Of a DNA stretch of 64,000 nt, positions 1 to 11,477 are shown in pieces. Within the stretch, counting starts at the first letter, position 1. Every line of letters starts with the position of its first letter. The stretch lies in the NCBI GenBank assembly GCA_023525715.1, contig CM042009.1, positions 123,570,819-123,634,818 of the forward strand, read 5' to 3'. The notes beneath the pieces were generated by a model. The model was not told the DNA's origin. It was given only the letters and a program-made list of their open reading frames with translations, and made no database searches. The position numbers were made by a program, and so were the translations under genes. This DNA is from Cichorium intybus. Taxonomy: Eukaryota > Streptophyta > Magnoliopsida > Asterales > Asteraceae.

Positions 1-830
1 TCGAGACGACACAACCAATCGACCCTGCTATAGTTGATCCCGACAGTCAAGCAATTCGCCGTTCCAAAGGGGTAACTCTTTTCTCCCTGGTTTTGAATTT
101 TTCTATGTACAACGGGGACATTGTACGGTTTAAAGTGTGGGGTGGGGACGGTCAAAAAGATATTTTTTGAATTTTTGCAAAAATAGTGTAATTTTCAATA
201 ATTTTACCAAATTTCAAAATTTTTAAGAAATTGTAATTAGAAAACGAATAGCTTTGAGTGTTGTAGCATATGGTATTTTTCAAAAAAAAAATTGTTTAGT
301 TGTTATCATGCTATTGTTGAGTTAAAATAAGTTGAGTTTTTAGAAGTTAGAAAAATTATGGATTTAAAACATCTTAGGATTGGAATTCAGGAGAGAAATG
401 TCAATCAGTGGCATTTGTTGTTCGAGCTGGTAGGTCTGAAACGGGTGGCCCTGAAAGGGCATTTATGCACCTTACTACCTAATATCGTCTGGTCTGGGAT
501 AGTATTTTCGAAAACTCGTTACACGGACAACATCTAAAGTCATGGATAGTTTCTTAACGACCTTTAGAATCTGAATGAGTAAGTGCATCTGTGGACAAAA
601 AATTTGTAATCAAGGGTTCTTTAGAAAGTCGTGAGTCCCAAAGGGTATTCTGGTCATGTTTTCTTAAAAAATCATTTTTCATCTTTTTTTTAGAACGGCG
701 TCATTTTTCATCTAACTTCTGGATACAATAAATTTTGAGACTGAAAGCATTCAAAAATGTTTGGATTTTAGTTAGAATTTGTTAAAAACTCACTTGCTTG
801 GGGACAAGCAAGGCACAAGTGTGGGGTGTT
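1..830 (+). mobile_element. 3' internal end of a Ty3/gypsy element
   Basis: No long reading frame is present. Positions about 385-660 are recognisably similar, in the same order, to positions about 1,810-2,080 past 50,000 (51805-52080), which lie in the internal region of the gypsy element at 39364-54089. Examples are the shared blocks around the words for GGGTGGCC, GCATTTATGCACCTTA and AAATTTGTAAT. The segment ends in a purine-rich tract (about 814-829, AAGTGTGGGGTG) immediately before an LTR start. I therefore read it as the 3' internal part of a related, possibly non-autonomous, element cut by the window edge. Confidence 0.6.
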
Positions 831-1750
831 TGACAACGCCTAGTAATATCAAGTATTATAGTCGTTGTTTAGTCGGGTTTTAGTTAATTTATCCTTCTAA
901 ATTGGCTAATATCACTTACTTTTGTGCCAAAGTGCTTGGAAATATTTTAGTGTAAATGCAGGGGTTTTAGTGCAAATTGGGAGAAGTTACGAAGCAAAAA
1001 CGACAAAGGAAGTGGATCAGGAAAAGTTTCCAGAAGCCATATTAGCGCCGCTAACATTAAAGTTAGCGACACTAATGTTCAAAAACGATAAAAGTCAAGA
1101 TTTTGAATTTCAAACTCTGAGATAACAGGGTCGGGATGAGGCGAGAGTTGCAGGAAAACCTTGTCCGCGGCGCGGGAACCCTGATTTCACACCACTATAA
1201 ATACCGGAGTCCCGTGCGACTTTTGAAGCATCTCGGGACGTCAAGGAGGGATCCGAAAGGCTGATTTCGTGATTTTTCTCAGTTATATTGATTGTTTGGT
1301 CAGTTATTTGGTTTTTCTATTGGTTTATCAACTCAGTATCGAGGTATTCCACAATTGGAATTTCCGACGATTACTCGATGTTTTAGTTTAGTTTCTTTGG
1401 CAGATGTGGATATTTTAGATCTGATTATTATACTATTTGGATATTTGTTTGAGTTGGTTTGGATTTATAAATAATCATTCGGTTATTGCTTCGATTATCA
1501 TTGGTTTTCTCGGTTTGCAATCAGATCTGAGTTTTTTTGGTTTTGTTTTGAGTTTTTGTGTGTTTCTCACGTGTTATTGATCCACCGTCTATAGAGTGAC
1601 ACTATAGATCAGTTTACCGACACAGAGCGCCAACCACTGACTCGATGGTTCGACCGTTACTTCCACTAGCTAGGGAGCTGTAAGGTATTTATCTAGTATT
1701 TTTGACCGCATCGACGACCGCGACGATGTCAGCTAGTTTCTGTAGAAAAA
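831..1750 (+). repeat. gypsy 3' LTR (right boundary not located)
   Basis: Begins with TGACAACGCC directly after a polypurine tract, as a 3' LTR should. It contains a TATA box (CTATAAATACC near 1195-1206) preceded by a GC-rich block (CCGCGGCGCGG near 1167). I could not find a clear CA end or a target duplication; the sequence passes without a visible border into decayed copia sequence around 1.7-1.8 kb, so the end is an estimate. Small reading frames inside it have no recognisable product. Confidence 0.5.
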
Positions 1751-1894
1751 TACTTGACTTCTGATTATCAGCTCAAATTGTTATATGATGATGTACATGT
1801 TCTCAAGAAATCTGTACCATAAATTGCTGTTAAATGTCTTGTTGAAAGTATTAATGATTCTGATTCTGATATTGAGGAAGTTGATTGTGCAACT

Positions 1895-2925
1895 ATGACT
1901 ATAATGAATGCTTCCTCTTGGCCCGAATCAGGCCCCGAAGGTGTTTCACGATCGCTTTTGAAGGAAACTGAAACAACTAAAATTCATAGTTCTGATCCTA
2001 ATGCATCTCAGAGAAATGATTTTTCAAATGATTTGAGTAAATCAAGTGTAACAAAAAAGCCCAAAATTCAGATCACTAATGAATGCAAAAGTTGTAAAGA
2101 TTATTCTGAGAACAACTCAAAACGTCTTGTTAAAATGTTTTTGTCTATCCGAAGGTTGCTTATTTTAAAAACTCAGTTTTTGTTACACCTCGTGCTTCTT
2201 TATTGGTTAATAATGACCTAACCTCTAAGGTTAGAGAATATAATTCCACAGTTAATGAGGAATGGTTCTTCTCTTCGAATAAAATGCTTGAAAGTAATGT
2301 GCATGAATATCTGGAGGTTAAAATCAATGTGAGAAAACACGATTTGTATGGATATAATTTTTCAAAACAATATGTTTATGGAAATTCACAATTCCACAAT
2401 CATTCTTGAAATCAAATAAATTTTAAACAAAGACGAATTCCTTATGAAAATCATTATAGGAAGAACTCACGATATCAAAAATCAAATGAAAATACTTTCA
2501 AAAATCGGAAAATTGAAGCTTCAACCTCAAAAAACAAAGGAAATGTTTCAAAATCTAAACAACATCAGGAACCAAAAATACCAAATTTTCCAAACCCTAA
2601 ATATGTCAAACCTACAAAGTCAACTTTTACAAAAGGAAGCAATCTGATTAACACCTTCCACGTTTAGCTTGACAAAAATTTGGATTTGTTCAAAGATAAA
2701 AATCTTTCATTAAATGATTTCAAACTTGTATACGAAGAATACTTGTGTACTTCTACACTTTGTACGCCATCTTCATTTCCTAAACGTCATAAACGAGTTT
2801 GGGTTGCAAAATCTAAATGTCAGGAGTATCTAAAAGCATCTTCATGTAGTAACGATGATTATTCCTGCGGTACTTCTAAAAATTGGATTACCTTCTCTTG
2901 TGATGAAACTTTGGAAGATGCTTAG
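1895..2925 (+). pseudogene. copia gag-like remnant
   Basis: Several short open stretches in different frames (1895-2221, 2203-2409, 2444-2647, 2680-2925) together look like the C-terminal part of a SIRE-type gag: Ser/Asn/Lys-rich, low-complexity, with a Cys-containing stretch (NECKSCKDYS) and a Lys/Gln-rich linker before the protease. No intact CCHC zinc knuckle is visible. The assignment rests mainly on position directly upstream of a recognisable copia protease. Confidence 0.45.
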
Positions 2926-3038
2926 TAGATAAATGGATGGAAGAATCTTTTATTTACCCCGAGGACCCAAGATTGATTGGGTACCAACTCATTCTTGATT
3001 GATTTCACGTTATGTCTGATGAGCAGTACAATAAATAA

Positions 3039-4438
3039 TGGTACATAGATAGTGGCCGCTCACGACATATGACGAGGAAGAGGAAATATCTGCTAGATTA
3101 TCGATCGTTGGACGATGCGGGTGATGTAAGATTTGACAATAATGAAAGGTGTCTAAGTAAAGGTTATGAAAAGGTCACAAACAGTCATTTCACAATAAAC
3201 AGAGTTCCTTATGTAGAAGGGTTGAAACACAACATGGTTAGTATTTCACAATTGGTAGTAGGAATCGGAAATGAGGTTACTTTTAACACTCATGAAAGTA
3301 CCATCATGCATGAAGACACGAATGAAGTATTGTTGAAATAAAAAAGGAAGGGATCCATGTTTCCCCTTGATCTAAAGCCCATCATAGTGGCACCTTCGCT
3401 ATGTCTTCTCTCACAAGCCACTTCTGATCTCAGTTGGCTTGCAACGAAGGCTTGCTTATTTAAACTTTAAGAACATTAACGAGCTAGTGGCTTTGAATCT
3501 TGTTTGCGGAATGCCTGCATTAAAATTTGATAATGATACTCTATGGTCAGCATGTGAACATGGCAAGCAGACTAAGCAAAGGCATCCTATAGTAATTGAG
3601 ACACGTATTACCGAAACGCTTTCTCTTCTACATATGGATCTTTGTGGTCCTCCTGTAGTGGAATCATTGGGAAGGAAGAAATAAATTCTTATTATAGTTG
3701 ATGATTTCTCTCGTTTCACCTGGATTTTGTTCCTTCGGAACAAATCTAAGGCTGCTAACACTATCATCGACTTTATCAAGAATATTAAAGTGTCTCTAAA
3801 AAGATCAGCAAGAACAATTCATAGTGACAACGGGACAGAGTTTAAGAATCAAACATTGGAATCATTTTTTATAACAAAAGGATATTTCCCACAATTTCTC
3901 TGCACCCTACACTTCGCAATAGTATGGTATTGTGGAATGTCTCAATCAATCAATCTACAAAGTCGGATGAACGATGCTGAACATTTCCAATTTACTTTTG
4001 TATTTATGGGCCGAAGTTATCTTAACAGCATGTTTCACTCAGAATTGGTCTTATATTCACAAACATTTTAATGTAACACCATATGATGTCATCGATAAAC
4101 AAAAGCCAAATATCAAATTTCTTCACATCTTTTGATACACATGCTTCATCATGAAACTCAAGGATCCATTGACAAAGTTCACTGAGAATTCAGATGAGGG
4201 AATTTTCTTAAGTTATTCTTCTAACTCCAAAGCTTATAGGGTCCTGAACATAAGAACAATAAAGACAGAAGAAACCTTTAACCTCTTTTTTGATAATTAC
4301 TATATCAAGAAGTCCGAAACAAAATTCCCCTTATCTCCAATATTTCCTGAATCAGCTTCAGATTCATTGCCATTACTGACCTTCGACACAGACATTCATC
4401 TTCTCTTTGATCCATTTGTGAGAGCTGCTGATGCTTAA
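3039..4438 (+). pseudogene. copia protease, GAG-pre-integrase and integrase remnant
   Basis: The protease motif WYIDSG-RSRHMT starts near 3039 and is followed by the typical copia stretch ending VEGLKHNMVSISQL. The GAG-pre-integrase domain (3439-3600) keeps WSACEHGKQ, but the zinc-binding His-His pair is damaged (QRRLAYLNF where copia has an H at position 2 and at the Y). Integrase follows with LLHMDLCGPP, VDDFSRFTWILF and IHSDNGTEF, giving two of the three catalytic acids; the Glu region is scrambled after about 3890. The linker at 4170-4320 (DEGIFLSYSSNSKAYRV) is typical of SIRE-type copia. Stops and frameshifts separate all parts, so no product is expected. Confidence 0.75.
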
Positions 4439-4711
4439 ATCAATGCTCCAAACAACAACATGGCAGAATCTTTAAAGTTGTCGGATGGTCCAGAAGATGC
4501 TTCAAGTACCATAACTCAAAGCCCCTCTTATGTCGAGGGGGGTCATTAAATGGTCCTTCGGAACCTCCAATTCTCGAGGGGGAACATCTTCAGCCAACAA
4601 ACAACACCTCTTCGCATGTCATCGCAAATTCTATCAATGTATCCTACAATCCAGGGGGAGCAGGAGTGTTCCACATCACAAAATATCATCAACTCTCCTG
4701 TTGCTCCCATC

Positions 4712-4727
4712 GGGGGGGGGGGGGGGG
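4712..4727 (+). repeat. Homopolymer run of 16 G
   Basis: An uninterrupted (G)16 lies in the integrase-RT linker of the decayed copia. Such runs are rare in AT-rich plant DNA and are prone to sequencing or assembly length error. Confidence 0.9.
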
Positions 4728-5159
4728 CAGTTTTTAACTCTGACATTATATTCTCATCCTACATTCCTGATTAAAGTAATCTTGATGATTCTTCTCCCAT
4801 TTTAGGTTACCCTTTAGATACTAAAGAAATCATTACCGACGGACCACCTGAGTTCGATCCAAACTATCCACCATTGGAGAAATGGACTAAGGGATCATCC
4901 ATCAAGTATAATCATAGGCAACGTACATGATCAGGTTCTAACTCGTGCACAACTTCAGCAAAAACAAAACAATTTAAACAAAAATTATGAGTTGTGCATG
5001 TTCAATGTTTTCATATCAAAAATTGAACCCAAAATGTTAAGGATGTATTCAATCACCTAGATTGGATCGAAGCCATGCAATTGAAATTGGTAGAATTTGA
5101 ACATAACAAATTGTAGAGATTAATATCTAAACCTGCCAAGGCCTCAATTGTTGGTCTAA

Positions 5160-6445
5160 AATGGGTGTAACGCAATAAGCTTGATTCCAAAGGTAACGTG
5201 GTTCAGAAAAAAGCTTGATTAGTTGTTAAAGGATACTGTCAACACGAAGGAATCGATTACGAAGAAACTTTCGAACCTCTTGCCAGAATCGAGTCTGTTC
5301 GCATTTTTTTGGATTTTGCAGCACACAAAACCTTTGATGTGTATCAAATGGATGTCAAATGTGCATTTTTAAATGTCGAACTCGAGGAAATGGTTTTTGT
5401 TGAACAACCACCTGGTTTTGTTAATAAAGAACATCTTGACCATTTTTACATTCTGGACAAAGCGGTATACGGATTGAAACAAGCACCACATGCTTGGTAC
5501 AAAACGTTAACCAAATTTTTAAAAAATCTAATTTCAAGCAAGGATAAGTGGATCCCGCACTTTTCGTAAAAAGATGGGTCAACATCTTATGTTGGTCCAA
5601 GGTTATGTTGATGGCATCATCTTTGGATCCACTGACCTTTCGCCCACAAAATAATTTGAACAACTGATGAAGAGAAAATTTGAAATGAGCATGATGGGGA
5701 AGATTAATTTTTTCCTTGGATTGAAAATTAAACAAACAAAAGAAGGGATTTTCATTAATCAACAGAAGTATACTCGAAGCCTCCTTGAGCATTTCAGAAT
5801 GACTAACTGTTTCGATGCCAAGGTACCTCTGGTTGCAAGCACAAGACTGAATCCTTCTCTAGAAAAAGCTCCAGTAGACCTTACAACTTATCAAAGCATG
5901 ATCTACTCTCTATTGTATCTCATTGCCAGTAGACCTAACATAATGTTCTTAATGTGAAACTGTGCAAGATATCAATCCAATCCACGAGAACCTCATCTTG
6001 CTGCAATGAAGACAACTTTTTGCTACTTGCACCGAACCCCTTCATATGGTTTATGGTATCCTGGAAATTCAGGCTTCTATGTTCAAGCTTACTCAGATGC
6101 AGATATTGGGGAATATTCTATTGATCGTAAAAGTACATCAGGGGGTTGTCAATTTCTCAATGGAAAGCTGATCAGTTGGCAATCCAAGAAATAAACCTGT
6201 GTATCCATCTCCACTGTTGAAGCTGAATATATGGCTGCTGCATCATACACATCTCAGATCATTTGGAATCAAAGTCAACTTCATGACTATGTAATCAACA
6301 TGTGAAGAATATCATTATTCTGTGATTCACAAAGTGCGATTCAGATTTGTCACAATCTGGTTGAACATTCCAAGACAAATCATATAGTGCTTCGCTATCA
6401 CTTCATCAAAAGTCATGTTGAAGAAGGAAACATTGAAGTACACTT
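5160..6445 (+). pseudogene. copia reverse transcriptase and RNase H remnant
   Basis: RT signatures are readable across frames: GIDYEETFEPLARIES near 5250, VYQMDVKCAFLN near 5340, VYGLKQAPHAWY near 5466. The active-site box near 5605 reads YVDG in place of YVDD, and is followed by IIFGST, so a catalytic Asp is lost. RNase H follows (YSDADIGEYSIDRKSTSGGCQFL near 6090; STVEAEYMAAA near 6210). At least four stops or frame changes interrupt it. The C-terminal end of RNase H is displaced to 30289. Confidence 0.8.
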
Positions 6446-6997
6446 TGTTGGAATACGATAACATAAAACAAACGCATCGGAAACTTAAAAACAAAATCGT
6501 ATTCAACCAGGATCACAGAATCATGCACACTTTTGTAACCGTAAAATCAAGAGGGTTCAAGAAATACCTTTTAAGATTCAGATCTGATCTTGTTAGGATG
6601 ACGAGAGCCCAAAGTAGAACTCCTCTAACGTAATACTTAGGGTTTATGAAGAAATCGGCCATATACTGAGGGGTGGAAGGAGGGTGAGGAATTTTAGGGT
6701 TTTTGGATGATTTACAACTCAGATCTAGGGTTGTACTTATAGTGCTACTCATCCTTATACCCTCCCTTGTGGATAACGACTATTTGAAATTCAAACTGTT
6801 GATAATTTCACTATAGTCCTTTATCCTTATTAGTTTCTAATTAATAAACCTTTACTTTGGTATATTAATAAACTTAACCCCTCAAGTTTATTTTTCGATC
6901 TTTTTTAGCTAAATCATCTCTTGCGTGTAACCCAAAAGGACCCTACTATTTATAGTAATATTACCAACTTGTTATAACGATGGGCATATAACCAACA
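6446..6997 (-). repeat. 3' LTR of the minus-strand copia
   Basis: Reverse-complement match to the LTRs at 8363-9002 and 15311-15953. At 552 bp it is shorter: it lacks roughly 90 bp between the words CTCCTCTAA and GTAATACTTAGGG (near 6627) and has one copy, not two, of a ~60-bp AT-rich unit. A pyrimidine run (GTCTCCCACTTGC, 6998-7010) adjoins it, which is the reverse complement of the polypurine tract. Confidence 0.85.
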
Positions 6998-7870
6998 GTC
7001 TCCCACTTGCACTTCTTATAACAACTGTATGGTCTAATATTTCCTAACCTAGTAAGGTGTATGTCATCCTAGACAAGTGCCGTGTCCATCTAATGAAATA
7101 GCCCTTAGGCAAGTGATCAAATATTCCTTTGTTCTACAAGATACCCATATGAACGTCTGACATGGAATTCTGTCAGTCTCAAACATTCAAGATTATGTTT
7201 CCCGATAGAGATTTGTGATGACCACAACAAACTGCACTTATTGATTCTATATCAATTCAGTTCGAGTATGGCCATACATTTACTGTCAACACCAAATCAT
7301 CGAGGGGCCCACGGATATCGCTTCTCGTGTTAGGGCAGAAAGAACAAATAAACATTGACTACACAGATCTCGCCTACTCATCATGTCATATCTGGACATT
7401 CCCTGTATGGCTGCCAGTTACGGACAACGTTGGAGAAAACTAAGGCATAACAGACTGCAGGACTAAGAATCAATGCATCTTCGCTTGAAAAATTAAGATA
7501 TTACCATCTTAGAATTACTCGTGACTAATTCCATGAAGTAATCTCTAAGTACAGGTTACTCCAATACTTAATCCCTATTAAGTACACATGAGAATTAACG
7601 CATCTCTATGCTATGTCTATCTCTATGGATAATTCACTAATTCCTCATGTCAGCCTTGAATCAATACTTACTTCCAAAAGTATGACTAACTGTGGATTGT
7701 TTGAATAATAATTGGTTTATTCGGCAAGTCAATAAAACAAGAAAAATTGGAACACAATGATAAACTAATGAAATGACTGCCTTCATGCATATATTAAGTT
7801 CTCCACATAATAATCTTCAAAACAAATAGAAGTTTACATTGCTTAAGTTCTTAACACAAATCAAACAAAA
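6998..7870 (-). other. 3' non-coding region of the minus-strand copia
   Basis: Lies between the polypurine tract and the RNase H end. It is the reverse-complement counterpart of 14426-15310 in the sister element, with recognisable shared blocks. No gene is seen in it. Confidence 0.7.
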
Positions 7871-8362
7871 TTAAATACACTCAAACCAACTCATTTGAAA
7901 ATCTAATACCCATCGACCTAGTATGAGAATTATGCTGGGCCTGAGATAACGGTTTAGTGAATGATCAACAAGATTATATTCTGATGTAACTCTACTAATC
8001 ATGATGTCTCCATCTTCAACGAGCCTCCGGATGTAATGGTACTTCCGGTGTATATGCCTTGTGCGCTTGTGAACTCTGGGTTCTTTCACCAAAGCGACTG
8101 CACCCTCATTGTCACAGAAGATCTCAATTGGACCATCAATGTTAGGAACAACCCCGAGATCCCTGATGAAGTTCTTCATCTACATGGCTTCCTTTGCAGC
8201 TTCATTGACTGCAATATACTCAGCCTCCGTTGTCGAATCAGCTACCGTTTCTTGCTTGGTACTCTTCCAAGTTACTGCCCCACCATTCAGTAAGAACATG
8301 AATCCTAACTACGAACAGGAGTCATATCTGTCGGTTTGGAAGCTAGCATCACTATAATCACT
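7871..8362 (-). pseudogene. RNase H end of the minus-strand copia
   Basis: Reading leftwards, it gives the RNase H C-terminus with IFCDNEGAVALVKEPR, the HKRTRHIHRKYHYIRR block and IMISRVTSEYNLVD, close to the sister element. A further stretch to 8362 covers the start of RNase H. The frame is broken upstream, and the domain is cut at 8362 by the insertion of the sister copia; it resumes at 15954. Confidence 0.85.
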
Positions 8363-9002
8363 GTTGGTTATATGCCCATCGTTATAAAAAGTTGGTAATA
8401 TTATTATAAATAGTAGGGTCCTTTTGGGTTACACGCAAGAGACGATTTAGCTAAAAGAGATCGAAAATAAACTTGAGGGGTTAAGTTTATTAATATACCA
8501 AAGTAAAGGTATATTAATTAGAAATTTAATGGTTAAGTTTATTAATATACCAAAGTAAAGGTATATTAATTAGAAACTTAATAAGGATAAAGGACTAAAG
8601 TGAAATATCCACAAAGGAGGGGATAAGGATGAGGAGCACTATAAATACAACCCTAGATCTGAGTTGTAAGGGCAGCCAAAACCCTAATTTTCGTCACCCT
8701 CCTCCCACCCCTCGGTATACGGCCGATTTCTTTCAAAACCCTAGGTATTACATGCTAAAACTTCAAGCAAAGGTATATACTACATCAACGGGTGCTGGAT
8801 CGTTGTCTTGGGTGCGATTACATTAGAGGAGTTCTACTTTGGGCTCTCGTCATCCTAACAAGATCAGATCTGAGATCTAAAAGGTATTTCTTGAAACCTC
8901 TTGATTTACAGTTACAAAATTGTGCATGATTCTGTGATCCTGGTTGAATACGATTTTGATTTCTATTTCCGCTGCGTTGTTTTATGTTATCGTATTCCAA
9001 CA
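8363..9002 (+). repeat. 5' LTR of the plus-strand copia
   Basis: Starts TGTTGGTTATATG and ends CGTATTCCAACA, followed directly by the PBS. A TATA-like CTATAAATACAACC lies at 8639-8652. A unit of about 60 bp (TTAAGTTTATTAATATACC...) is duplicated in tandem at 8481-8580; both LTRs of this element carry the duplication, the LTRs of the host copia do not. Confidence 0.9.
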
Positions 9003-9003
9003 G

Positions 9004-9015
9004 TGGTATCAGAGC
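9004..9015 (+). other. Primer-binding site, tRNA-iMet type
   Basis: TGGTATCAGAGC one base after the LTR end is the standard plant complement to the 3' end of initiator methionine tRNA, used to prime minus-strand cDNA synthesis. Confidence 0.9.
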
Positions 9016-9018
9016 CTC

Positions 9019-10379
9019 TTTATCATGATTTTGTACTGTTTTGATTCGATTAAAATTGTTAAAAATCGTTTTTTCTTTGAATTATCGAATCTGTCGACGT
9101 CCGCGCCGCGGTCCTTGAATGGTCGCGTCGCGGTCTTCTCTAAAGTTACGATCATTAGGGTTTTGCCGCGTCGCGTTTCCTATTGTTCCGCGCCGCGTCG
9201 TTCTTGGCATGATCGGTTTCTTTTGATTACCGCGTCGCGGTTTCTCGTGTTTCGCGTCGCGGCGGTCGTGATGTTTTATTTTCTGAAATCATATTTCTTG
9301 TTATAAAATGGTGATTTTAATATTGTATGATTGTTTAGATTAATCATTGACGTAGAATGCTTGCTTGCTCAATAGGATTAATTGCTAAACATAAAGTTTA
9401 AAATGCTTCAAAATTTAATGGATGATTGTTTAAATTAATTATTAACACTGCATCCTTGCGTGTTTAATAGAATTAATAGTTAAACATAATTTTTTCAAGG
9501 AATACTTAAAATTTTAAATGATATATATATATATTAGAATTGTATCTATATGTATAACTTAAAATAAAAACATTGGTCAGACCGTGACTAGGCTCACCTA
9601 CTCTAAATGTGTAGAAGGTTGAAGGAGGTCCCTTTGATTCCTATTGAGGTCGGTTTTTAAATAGCATTCATTGCTTACCACCCTCACCGCCTCTCACATT
9701 TTATTGAGTGGAGTTACCGAAAGGGTTTGATAGAACAATGTTTCAAGATAAAAGTATTACTGAAAATACATAAGTAAGAAAAATTGGTTAAAAGTTAATA
9801 GATTTTTCAAAAGTTAAATTGGCAATTTCAAACCGGTTTTAAATGTTTAAATTGACCCTTATGCCAATTAAAAGGTTAAAATGTTTTAACAAAAACGAAA
9901 CACAACCCCATTTTATGAAAATGTAAATCTCATGCTACCCACAAAGAACCACACATTTAACCGGGCCCTTCCGGCGTGGGAAGTGCCATAGCCAACGCGT
10001 CGGATTGGACTCGGCCAAAATGATGTGATACTCGCGATAACTCATGAATCATGGGTCGGGTGTCACGTGGGTCCTTCGTGGTCGATTTACCATCCAAACT
10101 CGTGATCCGCGGCATACCCGTCACGAGAGAGAGGATGAGCATGATGGGATTAAACATGTCATTGATCAGATTCAATGAATCCCAAAAGATCTAGAAGCTT
10201 CATAGAGATTGAAGTTGGTAAAGAGTATTGCCTACCTAAATAACTTTTGGGGGTGACTACGGCATACCTCTTCACCACCAGAAGTGAAATATGGATTCTA
10301 GCCTTAAGTAAAATTATTGTTTTGGGTAATTATTTTTTTTAAGGACTAATCAAACTAATTAAATCTACTTTTCATATAG
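9019..10379 (+). other. Leader of the plus-strand copia with GC-rich repeats
   Basis: About 1.36 kb without a convincing gene. Positions 9095-9270 hold repeated CpG-rich words (CGCGCCGCGG, GTCGCGTCGCGG, CCGCGTCGCG, TTCGCGTCGCGG) in otherwise AT-rich DNA. The reverse-complement counterpart in the host copia is at about 20740-20915, more decayed. The rest is unremarkable leader up to the gag ATG at 10380. Confidence 0.7.
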
Positions 10380-11471
10380 ATGGCTCCAAACACAAATGGA
10401 AATTCGAATTCGGCTACAAATATCTCACTAATGCAACTCCTCTCTAAGGATAAGCTGACCGGATCAAACTACTTGGACTGGATGCGTTCCCTTCGGATCG
10501 CCCTCCGGTATGATAAGAAAGAATGGGTCCTGGACACAGCTCTTCCTGAGGCTCCAGCTGATGATGCAACTAGAGCTGTTAGGGATGCTTGGCAAAAGCA
10601 TAAAGATCAGTCGGATGAGGTTGCTTGTCTCATGTTGGCGACCATGGTTCCGGAACTCCAAAAGAGTTTCGAGACCGCTGGGGCGTTCGACATGGCCGAC
10701 AAGCTCAAGGAAATGTTCCAAGAGCAGGCTAGACAGGAACGATATGACACTATGATCTCCCTACTAGATTGCAAGCAGCAGGAGGGAACCGCTGTCAGTG
10801 CACACGTGCTTAAGATGAAAGCGTACGTTGACAGATTGGACCGACTTGGATTTCCGATCGCTCAGCAATTGGTTACGGATATCATCCTCCACTCGCTGAG
10901 CAGTACATTCAGTCAGTTCACACTGAATTTTAATATGAATGGATTGGAAAAGACCATAATGGAGTTACACGGAATGCTAAAAACTGCCGAGGCAAATATG
11001 TCTAAATCTAAGAACTCCAGCTCCACGGCTCCGGTATTGGCAATCAGGGAAGGGGAAATCAAGAAAAAGAAAGCCAAGAAGCCTAAAGGCAAAGGGAAGG
11101 GTCAAGTTGGTAACCCCAACTCCAACCCTAGCAACAAAGGCAAGGCTGGTTCTATGATAGTGCCATCACCAAACCCTGATGAGGCCATTTGTTTCCACTG
11201 CGGAGAAAAGGGACACTGGAAGCGAACCTGCCCTAAATACCTGGAGGAGATCAAGAAGATCAAGCCCAAAGTGTCTGGTACCTCAGGTATATACATGATA
11301 GAATTCCATAATACTTCTACTACTAATTCATGGGTCCTAGACACAGGATGTGGTACTCACATTTGCTCTGATGTGCAGGGACTAAGAAGAAGTAAGAAGT
11401 TAAGGCATGGGGAGCTTGATCTGATCATGGGCAACAGACATACGGCTGCTGTCAAGAGGATTGGGGATTAA
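10380..11471 (+). pseudogene. copia gag and start of protease, ended by a premature stop
   Basis: The 363-residue frame begins at the ATG after the leader. Residues about 20-210 form the UBN2-type copia gag domain (LTGSNYLDWMRSLRIAL, LMLATMVPELQKSFE, LHSLSSTFSQFTLNF); a Lys-rich linker follows; residues 271-284 are a complete CCHC zinc knuckle (CFHCGEKGHWKRTC). The protease active site is WVLDTGCGTH (Asp near residue 321). The frame ends at TAA 11469-11471 in GGGGATTAAGAGCTC; the sister copy at 18480-18495 reads a tyrosine codon (TAC) there, so this is a single-base nonsense change inside the protease. In an intact relative gag and pol would be one polyprotein. Confidence 0.9.
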
Positions 11472-11477
11472 GAGCTC

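Larger units (their letters stand above)
1751..6445 (+). mobile_element. Decayed SIRE-like Ty1/copia element, left part
   Basis: Plus-strand copia gag-pol remnants in the normal order (gag, protease, integrase, RT, RNase H) run through this segment in several frames with many stops. The element stops abruptly inside RNase H at 6445, where the minus-strand copia 6446-30283 is inserted (target duplication CACTT at 6441-6445 and 30284-30288). It continues at 30289. This is the oldest recognisable layer of the left half. Confidence 0.8.

Noticed and set aside
9004..9018. tRNA gene at the primer-binding sites (also 47659 and 50569)
   Set aside because: Only the 3'-end complement is present; there is no cloverleaf sequence.
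9957..10175. 72-codon minus-strand frame conserved between the two sister copias (counterpart 19855-20067)
   Set aside because: Conservation follows from shared ancestry of the leader; it is antisense to gag and resembles no known protein.
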